Shown piece after piece: positions 1 to 8,014 of a stretch of DNA of 33,852 bases. Numbering within the stretch: position 1 is the stretch's first letter; each line of letters begins with the position of its first letter. The stretch is taken from contig UBQW01000072.1 of the NCBI GenBank assembly GCA_900467745.1, positions 1 to 33,852 on the forward strand, given 5' to 3'. The stretch comes from Hyphomicrobiales bacterium. GTDB lineage: Bacteria; Pseudomonadota; Alphaproteobacteria; Rhizobiales; Rhizobiaceae. The notes under the pieces are model-generated. The model ran no database searches and was not told the origin of the DNA. It saw nothing but the letters and a program-made list of their open reading frames with translations. The position numbers and the translations under genes were made by a program.

Positions 1-50
1 ACAAAAATGCAACTGTAATGTTAGTTTTGATGCGTGACGATTAGCTGAAG

Positions 51-64
51 CATACAACAGTATA
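51..64 (+). promoter_or_regulatory. Putative operator ATAC-N4-GTAT, copy 1
   Basis: The bases CATACAACAGTATA contain the inverted repeat ATAC (52-55), spacer AACA, GTAT (60-63). The right half overlaps a possible -10 hexamer, TATAGC (61-66). It lies 120 bases before the NmrA-like gene at 183. The same arrangement recurs before five other genes or gene pairs of the window. Binding by a dimeric regulator is inferred; the protein is unknown. Confidence 0.6.
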
Positions 65-182
65 GCTTGGCTAACGGCACACTTCAGACGAAAGGTGCCT
101 CTCCGGTGTCGACAAAAGCCTGATGCCGACGAATGGCGATCGGGATCGCATGGGTCTCGATGGAACATAGGGAGATACACCA

Positions 183-929
183 TTGAAAATTGTTGTTATA
201 GGCGGGACCGGCTTCATCGGTTCGAAAGTCGTGATCAAGTTGCGCTCAGCCGGACACGAGGTGGTGGCAGCGGCCCCAAGTGAGGGAATCAACAGCGTGA
301 CTGGGGAAGGCCTCGAGCCTGCCATGGCAGGAGCACACGCGGTACTCGATGTAACAAACTCGCCGACCTTCGAGCCGCAGGGGATCCTCGATTTTTTCCG
401 GACGTCCACCGGAAACTTGCTCGCCGCGGAAAAGAAGACAAACGTCCGACATCACGTCGTCCTTTCGATTGTCGGCACCGAAAAGCTTCCCGACAATGCG
501 TACTTCAAAGGCAAGGCGGCTCAGGAAGATTTGGTGAAGGGGTCGGGGATGCCGTACACGATCGTGCATGCGACCCAGTTTATGGAATACCTGGGCGTGA
601 TTGCTGATCTCGGCGGTACCGGAAATGAGACCCACATCTCTACCGGAAACGTTCAGGTCATTGCGGCGGATGACCTTGTTGATGCTCTGGTCAAGGTGCT
701 TACGGGAAGTCCTGAAAACGCTACGGTTCAAGTTGCGGGGCCCGAGCGCGCACCCATGAGCGAAGTTGTCGCTCGGTATTTGAAGGCCAAAGGCGATACG
801 CGGACCGTCACGGCCGACCCAGACGCCTTGTACTTCGGCTCCCATCTCGACATCGACACACTTGTGCCTTCTGGCGAGGTGAGACTTGGCAAAACTCGGT
901 TCGATCAGTGGATCTCGGCCCAGAGCTGA
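183..929 (+). CDS. NmrA-like atypical SDR, NAD(P)-binding protein (paralogue 1)
   Basis: A 248-residue protein of the NmrA-like atypical short-chain dehydrogenase/reductase group. The N-terminus has a Rossmann glycine motif, GGTGFIG (residues 7-13), right after the first beta strand. A TQFMEY stretch in the middle is shared with two paralogues in this window (10080 and 14869). Length is normal for compact family members. No signal peptide is visible, so it is presumably cytoplasmic. The start is TTG, chosen because GGGAGA lies 7 bases upstream and the Rossmann strand begins at residue 2. Family members are NAD(P)H-dependent reductases or redox-sensing regulators, and the substrate cannot be read here. 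A shared inverted repeat at 51-64 probably marks its promoter, leaving a leader of about 110 bases. Confidence 0.88.
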   Translation: MKIVVIGGTGFIGSKVVIKLRSAGHEVVAAAPSEGINSVTGEGLEPAMAGAHAVLDVTNSPTFEPQGILDFFRTSTGNLLAAEKKTNVRHHVVLSIVGTEKLPDNAYFKGKAAQEDLVKGSGMPYTIVHATQFMEYLGVIADLGGTGNETHISTGNVQVIAADDLVDALVKVLTGSPENATVQVAGPERAPMSEVVARYLKAKGDTRTVTADPDALYFGSHLDIDTLVPSGEVRLGKTRFDQWISAQS

Positions 930-1030
930 ACGAGCGATACGATGGATTTTGGAGCGGCGCTGCAATCTTGATGGCCACGGTTCTATGTTGGCGAGCTGTT
1001 CTTGCCGATGAACTTTCGGCGATTCGGATT

Positions 1031-1288
1031 TCAGTGTGGATTGGGTTTAACGGCGGAAACCACAACAACGGCCTCTTTCTCGTTGGGGTTGCGTTCAAAA
1101 TCCCTTCCTTCGAGCGTAGCGGCTGCCGATTGAATTATGATCGAAACAATTTCCTTCGCCGCCTCAACGGAAATCTGACGCCCGCCATCGGGGGCGATCC
1201 CATGTAATGCGACGAGCTTGCTGGCCGCTCTACGCGGGTCACCGGCGATTATGTCGTTCAGTTCCATTGCGCTAAGTTCATCAAACAT
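1031..1288 (-). CDS. Small conserved-looking protein of unknown function
   Basis: An 85-residue soluble protein that I do not recognise. It is supported as a gene by a strong ribosome binding site (AAAGGAGA, ending 4 bases before the ATG) and by a plausible composition: an acidic helical first half and a short hydrophobic helix (EIVSIIIQSAAATL). It has no signal peptide, membrane segment or cysteine. It is transcribed divergently from the TnpB-related gene at 1350, and this argues against the longer TTG start (1218) possible for that gene, which would run through this coding region. No function is proposed. Confidence 0.6.
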   Translation of the reverse strand: MFDELSAMELNDIIAGDPRRAASKLVALHGIAPDGGRQISVEAAKEIVSIIIQSAAATLEGRDFERNPNEKEAVVVVSAVKPNPH

Positions 1289-1349
1289 AGGTTCTCCTTT
1301 CCCTCATTGCGTGGCAAAAAACGTCCTCGGTCAATGCTATGGCTCGCGC

Positions 1350-2894
1350 ATGAAAATAAAAGACGCGGATGATCTATCGGCCATTGACGAGGTCTTCGTT
1401 TCGAAGTCTCATAGAAGCATCAGGCCCAGACATGCTTCCTTGCAGACCATCTCCATCCCGTTCAGCTGTTCGTCGAAAGACGCCGAGTTTCTCAACGAAA
1501 TCCGGCGCGTACAGTCGGCCGCCACACGCACCGCTTACGCTAATGCCCAGGATTCGGACCGCTCTCGTCGAACTGAGAAAGAGGTCCGCGAAATCCTCAA
1601 ATCCCGGTTTACGCGTTGTGAACTCCTCGACAGCTGGGCGATGCACTGCGCGACCCGCGTCGGTCTGCTGAAACGGAAGCTGCGTCCGGACGGAAAGATG
1701 ATCTTCGGCGGCCGCAAAGACTTGGCGCGTCGGCGCGAGAACTTGATCACAGCGGAGGAATGGAAGGACAAACGCCTCCATCCTTTTGTTTCCTATGGCG
1801 ACCGCCAGAAGGCCTTCGGCAACCAGAATATCCAGCTGATCGACGAGACAACGATCGTCGTCAAGATCGGCCGCATCAGCGGTGGGAAGATCGTGCGATG
1901 CTACGCGACGCTCCATCTTCCGGCCATGCACGGCAACGTCCGCAGTATCATGAGACAGCTGGCGTTGATCTGTGCGCAGCCGGAGCAGAAGGACCGCATC
2001 AACGTCAGCTATTCGATTGGCCATGACAAGGTGAGCATCACCTTTGATCCAGCTGATCTTCCCGACCATCCGCAGCGGCGGCGACCGGTCGTGCCGGTCA
2101 AGGGCCGCGCCTTGGGCATCGATCTTAATCCGAACTGGATCGGTCTTTCGGTAGCTGCGAATTCTGGTGACGCCGCGAAAATCGAAGACACCAAGCTGCG
2201 GGAACATGCACTGGTGAAGCTCGACATGGCGATCGACGCATCTCCGGAGCTGGTGCGCGAGACATTGGCGGCAGTCTGCGACCGCGCAATATCAATGGCG
2301 CGCAAGCACCGCTGCGGCACGATTGTGCTGGAGAAGGGCTTGGGCAAGTTGCGGTCGAGCGGCAAGAGCCGCTCACTCAACAGGCTCTTGAATTACTGGG
2401 CAAGAACGGTGTTCGTGCAGATGCTGACGCGTCGCGCTCGACTTGCCGGGATCGCAGTGCTTGAGGTCTGGGCGGGGTACTCCTCGACCATCGGAAACCT
2501 CGCCTTCGATGCCCCCGACGCCTGCGCGTCGGCCACAGAGATAGCCAGACGCGGCATCGCCCGTCTAGCTGGAATCAAGGACGTCCTGCCGGCTCTCGAG
2601 GAAGGGTGCGTTTCCCGTCTATGGAAGAATGGGAAGGTGCCCGCCGAACTCGGCTCGTGGCAGGAGGTTCATCGGTCAATCAAAGCGGCGAAGATTGGCT
2701 ACCGCCGCCCGCACCCGGACGTGCCGATCGGCGCTCGGGGTTCCGATGTCCATGGAACGGAGATGTTCTGTGGGCATGCGGTCGTCCGCCTTGGCAGACG
2801 TCAACGACCGGGACTGATGTTTCGGCCGATGGTGGCGTCACCCAAGCCGGTCGCGATAACTCGGGCTCAGTTCAACGTGGGCGTGTCTCTGTGA
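1350..2894 (+). CDS. TnpB-related RuvC-fold protein (IS605 OrfB-like), family A
   Basis: A 514-residue protein counted from the ATG at 1350. The C-terminal half carries a RuvC-like nuclease core: Asp258 in ALGIDLN, Glu328 in IVLEKGLGKL, and Asp390 in APDACASATEIARRG, the arrangement of TnpB/IS605 OrfB and Cas12-type nucleases. The Cys4 zinc finger usual between the last two motifs of TnpB is absent. An FGGRK motif followed by an EEWKDKRL motif lies in the N-terminal half. TnpB proteins are RNA-guided DNA nucleases of IS200/IS605 and IS607 elements, so activity here is inferred from the family. No TnpA transposase or obvious element ends are near. The last ~80 residues are low-complexity and overlap the end of the Rrf2 gene on the other strand by 23 bases, so this tail may really encode part of a guide RNA. 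The start is uncertain and has no clear ribosome binding site. Confidence 0.75.
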   Translation: MKIKDADDLSAIDEVFVSKSHRSIRPRHASLQTISIPFSCSSKDAEFLNEIRRVQSAATRTAYANAQDSDRSRRTEKEVREILKSRFTRCELLDSWAMHCATRVGLLKRKLRPDGKMIFGGRKDLARRRENLITAEEWKDKRLHPFVSYGDRQKAFGNQNIQLIDETTIVVKIGRISGGKIVRCYATLHLPAMHGNVRSIMRQLALICAQPEQKDRINVSYSIGHDKVSITFDPADLPDHPQRRRPVVPVKGRALGIDLNPNWIGLSVAANSGDAAKIEDTKLREHALVKLDMAIDASPELVRETLAAVCDRAISMARKHRCGTIVLEKGLGKLRSSGKSRSLNRLLNYWARTVFVQMLTRRARLAGIAVLEVWAGYSSTIGNLAFDAPDACASATEIARRGIARLAGIKDVLPALEEGCVSRLWKNGKVPAELGSWQEVHRSIKAAKIGYRRPHPDVPIGARGSDVHGTEMFCGHAVVRLGRRQRPGLMFRPMVASPKPVAITRAQFNVGVSL

Positions 2895-3390
2895 AGTGCG
2901 TTTCCACACTGAAATCCGAATAGCCGAACTTTCGTAAATAATGGGAGTGTCCTTCGGATCGAGCTCTCCGCGCAGCCGACAGAAGTTCACTTAGAGTAAT
3001 GTTTCGTAGGGATGAGCGCCAAGCCGTATCGGCGGCCAACATCATCTCGGTCACAGGGCAGGCTCCGGATTGAGGGCCACCGCCATCTTTCGAAACAGCA
3101 CGCCACAGTCCCGTGTCTTGGTATGTCGGTCGATCTCCCACTAGGGCCTCGACAATATCTAGGACAGATATCTGGGCAGCTGGCTTCGATAGCCTGTAAC
3201 CTCCCGTTGGCCCCATGGCTTTATCTAGAATGCCCGCACGCGACAGCACCTGGAGACCTTTGCCCAGATATTCTTTCGGCAAGTGAAATAGGGAGGCGAG
3301 GGCGCTTGTGGAAATGTAGCCACGAGCAGGCAGCTCTGCGAGAACGAGGCAGGAGTGTAGAGACCATTCGACGTGCCGTCCAAGCAACAT
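2872..3390 (-). CDS. Rrf2-family transcriptional regulator without an Fe-S cysteine triad
   Basis: A 172-residue Rrf2-type winged-helix regulator. The N-terminal half contains the expected HTH, with the recognition region around LASLFHLPKEYLGKGLQ (residues 31-47) and the wing GPTGGYRLSKP (60-70). Only two cysteines are present (Cys14, Cys111), so the three-cysteine cluster site of IscR/NsrR/RirA is missing and an iron-sulphur sensor role is unlikely. Redox or ligand sensing as in cluster-free members (CymR, YwnA) is possible. The gene converges on the TnpB-related gene and overlaps its end. An 8-bp inverted repeat at 3447-3469, 57-79 bases upstream, is a candidate autoregulatory operator. Confidence 0.85.
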   Translation of the reverse strand: MLLGRHVEWSLHSCLVLAELPARGYISTSALASLFHLPKEYLGKGLQVLSRAGILDKAMGPTGGYRLSKPAAQISVLDIVEALVGDRPTYQDTGLWRAVSKDGGGPQSGACPVTEMMLAADTAWRSSLRNITLSELLSAARRARSEGHSHYLRKFGYSDFSVETHFTETRPR

Positions 3391-3446
3391 TTTCAGCCTT
3401 CGATTGATGGGGCATTATCTGCCCACTGCAATAGCTGGGTGAACAG

Positions 3447-3469
3447 CTTCCGTTAAAGGTAAACGGAAG
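3447..3469. promoter_or_regulatory. Inverted repeat upstream of the Rrf2 gene
   Basis: CTTCCGTT (3447-3454) and AACGGAAG (3462-3469) are perfect inverted arms separated by 7 bases. The repeat sits between the CBS-domain gene and the Rrf2 gene, both transcribed leftward. There is no T-run, so an operator is more likely than an intrinsic terminator, although it also lies just downstream of the CBS gene. Confidence 0.45.
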
Positions 3470-3565
3470 TGGATCTTGACGAAGCGCAATCGGGCGTACG
3501 CAAACTGGCCAAAGCCGCGTGATCTGCGTCGCGTGGGTGATTTAGGCGACGCTTCCGGTTTAGCT

Positions 3566-4009
3566 TCAACGATAGCCGATTCCGGTAACGTACTGTTTCA
3601 ATATCTCTTCTTCGTTTTCAGATTCGCTCAGGATGCCTCCAAGGATATCGCGGGCATTCACCACGCCAACAGCGCGGCCTTCTCTATCCAGTACGGGAAG
3701 ATGACGAAAACCACGCTTGCTGAGGATTTGCCAAACGGTCTCTAGAGTGTCAGTAAGTCGGCAACTGACGATGTTTGCTTGCATCGCGGAGCTAACCGTT
3801 GTGGAACGATCCAGCATACCCATGCTCACAAACACTCGTAGCACGTCGCTTTTGGTGAGAACACCGATCAGCTTCCGGTCGGCGCGGCAGACGACGATCA
3901 TCTCCGCGCCATGTTTAAAGAGAGTGGCGGCGTTCAAGAGCGGGGCGTCCGGCGAGATTTTCACAAGCCTGCTCTTGGCTGTCGTAGTTAGCTGTCTGAC
4001 GAATGCCAC
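3566..4009 (-). CDS. Tandem CBS-domain protein
   Basis: A 147-residue stand-alone CBS pair (Bateman module). The first CBS repeat spans about residues 10-62 (LFKHGAEMIVVCRADRKLIGVLTKSDVLR) and the second about 70-130, with GFRHLPVLDREGRAVGVVNARDIL. CBS pairs bind adenine nucleotides or similar ligands and normally regulate an attached or partner protein; here nothing else is fused. The GTG start at 4009 is chosen for GGAGA 7 bases upstream. No signal peptide or membrane segment is seen. The neighbouring genes give no clear partner. Confidence 0.85.
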   Translation of the reverse strand: MAFVRQLTTTAKSRLVKISPDAPLLNAATLFKHGAEMIVVCRADRKLIGVLTKSDVLRVFVSMGMLDRSTTVSSAMQANIVSCRLTDTLETVWQILSKRGFRHLPVLDREGRAVGVVNARDILGGILSESENEEEILKQYVTGIGYR

Positions 4010-4065
4010 TGGAGAGTCTCCGGCCCATAACCAAACGGCAGGGCGAGTTCGTTAGAGGGATTAGA

Positions 4066-4078
4066 GGACGTGACGTCC
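4066..4078. promoter_or_regulatory. Palindrome in the CBS gene upstream region
   Basis: GGACGT-G-ACGTCC is a perfect 6-bp inverted repeat with one central base, 57 bases before the CBS-domain start. It could be an operator, but it occurs once and no regulator is implied, so chance is possible. Confidence 0.25.
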
Positions 4079-4142
4079 CGACGCGCTAGGCCACCACAGC
4101 GTCTTTGCCGCCAGGTTGCGTTCCGCAGACCGACGCCGAGAT

Positions 4143-4706
4143 TCACCGATTTGCCTCGTGCCGCCTGAGGAGGCGTTGAAGCGACCTTCGATCAAGTAGC
4201 AACCTTCGGGCTGCTAGGGAGACGTTCGTACGGCTGGCATGCATAACGTGCTCGATGTGCTGCCGGCGCAATTGGTTCGGCTCCAGAATTTTGCATCCCT
4301 CGGGAACATTAGCTGCACCCAGGAGAAGAATGTTAGCTAGGAACTCGGCATCCGTAGGCTTAGGGACGAAATCGTATGCTCCCGCTTTTGTGGCGGAGAC
4401 GGCAACGCGTAGGTCAGCGAACCATGTGTGGACTACGACGCGCGCTGCAGGATGAGTTGACAACGCGTAGCGTAAGAAATCGAGGCCGCAGCCGTCTGTA
4501 AATCTGAGCTCAGTCAGCACGTAGAGCGGTCTTAGCCGGTCGAAGGCAGCCATTCCCTCTGCGATCGTGGACGATGTGGCAACATGATTCCCAAGCGCCC
4601 GGATCGCAGCTTCAATCGGGACTGTCTTTTCGACGAATGGGTCGACGATCAAAACCGTTGGGCGACTTGGTTGATCAGCCGGATTGGAACGTGAGGGATG
4701 TTGCAT
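4143..4706 (-). CDS. ActR/RegA-like response regulator with Glu in place of the phosphoacceptor Asp
   Basis: A 187-residue regulator from the ATG at 4706, chosen because GAGGA lies 8 bases upstream. An upstream ATG at 4757 would have its GGAGG touching the start. The N-terminal receiver (about residues 16-125) is followed by a C-terminal Fis-type HTH (NVSLAARRLLLDRRSLQRLL), the PrrA/ActR/RegA architecture of redox regulators. The conserved Thr and Lys (VVVHTW, VPKP) are present, but the phosphoacceptor position in the YAVVDL-type motif reads YVLTEL, so the Asp is Glu (Glu66 in this numbering). One of the two acidic-pocket residues also appears replaced (LIVDP). Phosphorylation is therefore unlikely, and a constitutive or pseudo-receiver is inferred. 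No cognate RegB-like kinase is adjacent. Confidence 0.85.
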   Translation of the reverse strand: MQHPSRSNPADQPSRPTVLIVDPFVEKTVPIEAAIRALGNHVATSSTIAEGMAAFDRLRPLYVLTELRFTDGCGLDFLRYALSTHPAARVVVHTWFADLRVAVSATKAGAYDFVPKPTDAEFLANILLLGAANVPEGCKILEPNQLRRQHIEHVMHASRTNVSLAARRLLLDRRSLQRLLRRHEANR

Positions 4707-4977
4707 CGGATCGTCCTCAATTGATGACGATGGTAGACTACGAGGAAAGCGGGCCATCCTCCACTATACTTACATGTACCATCCGGCACATTGTCTCAGA
4801 TTGCAGTGGTGCGCTCTGCAACGCGATTGGACAAACCTGCGCCCGGAGTGAATGCATGTCGCGGCGCTGGCCGCCAAGTTCAAGCTCGGCAACACGCCCT
4901 GCGCCCTCATGTCGCCATCCTTGATCGTCATCGACGACATGCCGCAGCTAGGCACAATATTGAATGAGGACGAGGTT

Positions 4978-5280
4978 ATGCTGAAGACGATAATTGTCAC
5001 CACGGTGGGCGCACTATGTGTGGCGTCGACTGTTCATGCTTCGAGCAACAGTGCTTGGAATGCCCTTTTTGCCAAAGCAAACGGCACCTGCATAGGCCAA
5101 TCCCGGATGGTTTCGCCCGAGGCTACGGCTCCTGTCCTTTTTGACGATGCCACGGGGAAGCTGGCCATTTTGCTTCGCGAGAAGAACGCCAAGACACGTA
5201 AGATGGTCAACTTGATTTGTCTCTACGACAAAAAGTCTGGAAAGGCTTCGATCGCCGAGTACGAGTGGCTCGGGCAATAA
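4978..5280 (+). CDS. Small secreted protein of unknown function
   Basis: A 100-residue protein with a clear Sec signal peptide: charged start MLK, a hydrophobic core IIVTTVGALCVAST, and a likely cleavage after VHA (residue 21). The mature part has two cysteines (in TCIGQ and NLICLYD) that could form a disulphide in the periplasm. The start at 4978 is chosen because the signal peptide begins there and GAGG lies upstream; a longer reading frame from 4852 adds a non-conserved-looking leader. A strong hairpin follows at 5291-5317. The family is not recognised. Confidence 0.65.
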   Translation: MLKTIIVTTVGALCVASTVHASSNSAWNALFAKANGTCIGQSRMVSPEATAPVLFDDATGKLAILLREKNAKTRKMVNLICLYDKKSGKASIAEYEWLGQ

Positions 5281-5290
5281 GTGCAGACAT

Positions 5291-5317
5291 GCGGCGGACG
5301 TCGAACGACGCCGCCGC
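5291..5317 (+). terminator. Terminator-like hairpin after the small secreted gene
   Basis: A GCGGCGG/CCGCCGC stem of 7 bp, continued by CGTC/GACG and a GAAC tetraloop with one bulged A. It begins 10 bases after the stop codon. No U-tract follows, so it may be a processing or stability hairpin rather than a strict intrinsic terminator. Confidence 0.55.
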
Positions 5318-5452
5318 GTTCAAGAGAATAATTATGCGCATTTTGGGAGCGCAAAACCGTTCTGAGAAACAGGAAGCCGCCACCGAAAGCCGCTTAGCAA
5401 AAACCCTGAGGGCTGGCTTCGAGCCGTGGGCATTCGTGGCTAACAGTTGTAG

Positions 5453-6223
5453 TTAAGCAGCATCCGTGACGAGTACTCGGGGCAAGCTCACAGCGAACCT
5501 CGCTCCACCTCGTGCCGGGTTCGATGCTTCAAGGCGGCCGCCATGGCTTTGAACAATGGTCCTGCTGATCGACAAGCCCATGCCCATGTTTGAGGCTTTG
5601 GTACTGAACAGGCTTTCGAATATCCGGTGCGAAATGTTGCTGTCAATTCCGGGGCCGGTATCTGAAACGCTCGCGGTTAAGCTGCTTTGATCTATTTGGA
5701 TATCGACAGTGATGACTTTCGTTGCTGCTGACGCACACCGTAAGGCTTCGACGGCATTTGCCAAGAGATTGAGGAAAACCTGTCTGAGCTGAATGTGGTC
5801 CCCTAATATAAATACTTTGCCTATGCCGAGTTCGCTGATCAGCTTGATGCGCTCGTCGTCGCATTCGGACCTGACAATGCCCGTGGCCTCGTCAAGCACA
5901 GCTCGAAAGTCGATAATTCCGAACGGGAGCGAGTCTCCTGCGAACGTGTGTTTGATGCGATCCGCGGTCTCGCTAGCGAGATAGGCAAGCTTTATTATCT
6001 CTCCCACAACGCTGTGAAGTTTGACGCGGTCGATGTCCTCTCTCTCAAGCCAACGTAGGCATGCCTCGCCGTTCGTCGCGATAGCGGTGAGAGGTTGACG
6101 AATCTCGTGGACCAAAACACTTGCGATTTCGCCGAGAACCACCTGTCTCTGATCGACGTCAATTGCGGTTGCAAGAGTATCGAAACCACCATGACCCAGT
6201 TCTGAAGGTTCGTGTAAGGACAT
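5453..6223 (-). CDS. Soluble sensor histidine kinase core
   Basis: A 256-residue kinase consisting almost only of a transmitter module. The phosphorylated His39 lies in VHEIRQPLTAI, the N box is NLLANAVEAL, the G1 box is DTGPGI, the F box is FESLFSTK and the G2 box is GMGLSISRTIV. The domain order matches FixL/DctB-type kinases that pair with FixJ-like regulators. No PAS domain, receiver or membrane segment precedes the His domain: only about 28 residues come first, so signal input must come from a partner or the short N-terminus. AGAGG lies 7 bases before the ATG. The FixJ-like regulator at 18667 is a possible but unproven partner. Confidence 0.9.
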   Translation of the reverse strand: MSLHEPSELGHGGFDTLATAIDVDQRQVVLGEIASVLVHEIRQPLTAIATNGEACLRWLEREDIDRVKLHSVVGEIIKLAYLASETADRIKHTFAGDSLPFGIIDFRAVLDEATGIVRSECDDERIKLISELGIGKVFILGDHIQLRQVFLNLLANAVEALRCASAATKVITVDIQIDQSSLTASVSDTGPGIDSNISHRIFESLFSTKASNMGMGLSISRTIVQSHGGRLEASNPARGGARFAVSLPRVLVTDAA

Positions 6224-6460
6224 CGTCGACCTCTGCGAGCTTGCACTGCTACCGCTTCCCCCTCGAGACAGCCGTAACTTTCGTGCTTAGGCCGCCTTGT
6301 AGGATAGACGCCAACGTTGACGTGCAGAGTAGCTTTTCGTCGTACAAAGTCGCAAAGATCGACGATCTTGGCGAGCGCCGGATCATTGCAAAATCTTGGA
6401 AAATTCTTGGAATATCGTGAGATTTCCGTTTTGATCCGTCGTCAATGGGCCGTGAGATCG

Positions 6461-8014
6461 CTATTTGGGCAATCCAGCCCTTATGAGCCCGTCCTTGAAC
6501 ACCGCCAAGTCTCCTGCCGCCTGGAGGTTGACCCAACGCGATACCCCGGACGCTCGAAGAGTTGGGGTAAGCGTTCTGAGCATACGCATAGCGGACGCAG
6601 CCTCTTCCCGCTCGCCGGTCAGCGCCAAGCTCGCCGCAAGCACAGCAGAAGACTGCGGTGCCTGAGGAAGATGTACCATGGCCTCTCTCGCGAACTTTTG
6701 TGACGCGCCCAAGTTTCCCGTTACCAGGTTGCCGAGCGACTTCAAAATCGCGATGTTCCCCAACTCTTGCCCTGCTGAACTGATAGCTGTCGCTCGTTGG
6801 ATTCTATCGAGGCCATTGGCTGTACTGCCGGCGGAGATCAGCTGCGCTCCGCTGAGTGACCATGCCAATGGATTGTTCGGATCGAGAGCCAACGCGCGAT
6901 CGAAAAGGCTAAGGGTGGAGCTCAGGTCACCTTCGAAGTGTCCAAGCGCATACGCCGACTGGATGAGAACAATTGGGTCGTCACAGTCCATCTCTACGGC
7001 TGTCCGCGCATGCTGGATTACCATAATAGGGTCGACAGGTGCGTTCTCCGAGCCCCGAAGTAGTTTGAGCCAGACATATGACCAGGCCGCGGCTGATCTG
7101 GCCTTTGCATTTGCTTCATCAAGTTCAATCGCTCGTAAGAGATATGGAACAGCCTTGCCGATGCTTGTTCTCGTTCCACGTCGGACATAGATCATGGCTG
7201 TTTCGTAGAACTCGTCGCTTGTAGTGGGGCCGGAGCGAGCGAGCCGCATCTGTTCGAGCGCGCGTCGGTCGAAGTAAGTTGCGAAGACCATCGCGACGTT
7301 TGTCAAAAGGCGATCTTGCAAGCCGAAAGGGTCGAGCGCATCGCCGTCAAGACGCGTTGCCCACACACACGTTCCGCTGTTCACGTCCACTAACTGAACG
7401 CTAACTCTCAGCTGATCATGGGATTGCCTTACGCTGCCTTCGACAACGAAATCCGTTCCGGCTCGCATCGCGCGGCTACGCCCATCTTCCGGGTATGGCA
7501 ACGTTGCAGGGTGCTGGACTGCAAGTCCGGAAATGCGAGTGAGCACTCCAGTGATGTCATCGGTTAGCCCGGCAGCGAACAAGCTGAGCTCGGGCAATAG
7601 TGTAAGATTTCGAAAAGGGCTGACAACGATTGTCGCTTTTGCTCCGAAACTAACGGCAGGATGCGCGTGTCGTGTTGAAGCTTGCTCCAAGGCTTTGCCA
7701 GCCGAAGGAGCGAGGACCCTGCCGATGAAACGGAAGCCCTTTTTGGGAACCGTCCTTATCAGCCGCTGGGATCGCCCATCGTCATTGACGGCGAGCCGAA
7801 CCGAGTTCATTTGGCTGTTGAGCGTCGATTCGGATACAAATTTCTTTTTCCAAACGAGTTCCAGGAGCACCTCGCGGGTGATCACAGTGTCACACCGCTC
7901 GATCAGAAGCGTTAGGACGTCGAAAGTCTTAGGAGACGTCGCGATTAACGAACCCGCGCGCTTAAGCTCTCTCGTCGACGTATCAAGACTGAAGTCCTCG
8001 AACGTGTATCTCAT
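6461..8014 (-). CDS. OmpR-type winged-helix plus TPR regulator (CadC/HilA-like architecture)
   Basis: A 517-residue protein from the ATG at 8014. Residues 1 to about 100 form an OmpR/PhoB-type winged helix (YTFEDFSLD at the start, RLIRTVPKKGFRFIGRV at its end). A middle domain starting near IVVSPFRNL resembles the region found in adenylate-cyclase-associated and FlgO-like proteins, with GLTDDITGVLTRISGL. The C-terminal half is a set of TPR-like helices, for example the ALALDPNNPLAWSLSGAQL repeat. No membrane segment is seen, unlike CadC. Such proteins are transcription regulators common in rhizobia; ligand and targets are unknown. A start at 8068 is also open but adds 18 residues before the winged helix that look non-native. 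Confidence 0.82.
   Translation of the reverse strand: MRYTFEDFSLDTSTRELKRAGSLIATSPKTFDVLTLLIERCDTVITREVLLELVWKKKFVSESTLNSQMNSVRLAVNDDGRSQRLIRTVPKKGFRFIGRVLAPSAGKALEQASTRHAHPAVSFGAKATIVVSPFRNLTLLPELSLFAAGLTDDITGVLTRISGLAVQHPATLPYPEDGRSRAMRAGTDFVVEGSVRQSHDQLRVSVQLVDVNSGTCVWATRLDGDALDPFGLQDRLLTNVAMVFATYFDRRALEQMRLARSGPTTSDEFYETAMIYVRRGTRTSIGKAVPYLLRAIELDEANAKARSAAAWSYVWLKLLRGSENAPVDPIMVIQHARTAVEMDCDDPIVLIQSAYALGHFEGDLSSTLSLFDRALALDPNNPLAWSLSGAQLISAGSTANGLDRIQRATAISSAGQELGNIAILKSLGNLVTGNLGASQKFAREAMVHLPQAPQSSAVLAASLALTGEREEAASAMRMLRTLTPTLRASGVSRWVNLQAAGDLAVFKDGLIRAGLPK

Noticed and set aside
246..965. Long leftward frame opposite the first NmrA-like gene
   Set aside because: It is antisense to a clear coding gene, without a ribosome binding site or recognisable protein.
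1218..1349. N-terminal extension of the first TnpB-related protein from TTG at 1218
   Set aside because: It would overlap the well-supported small gene on the other strand and adds residues that look unlike the family.
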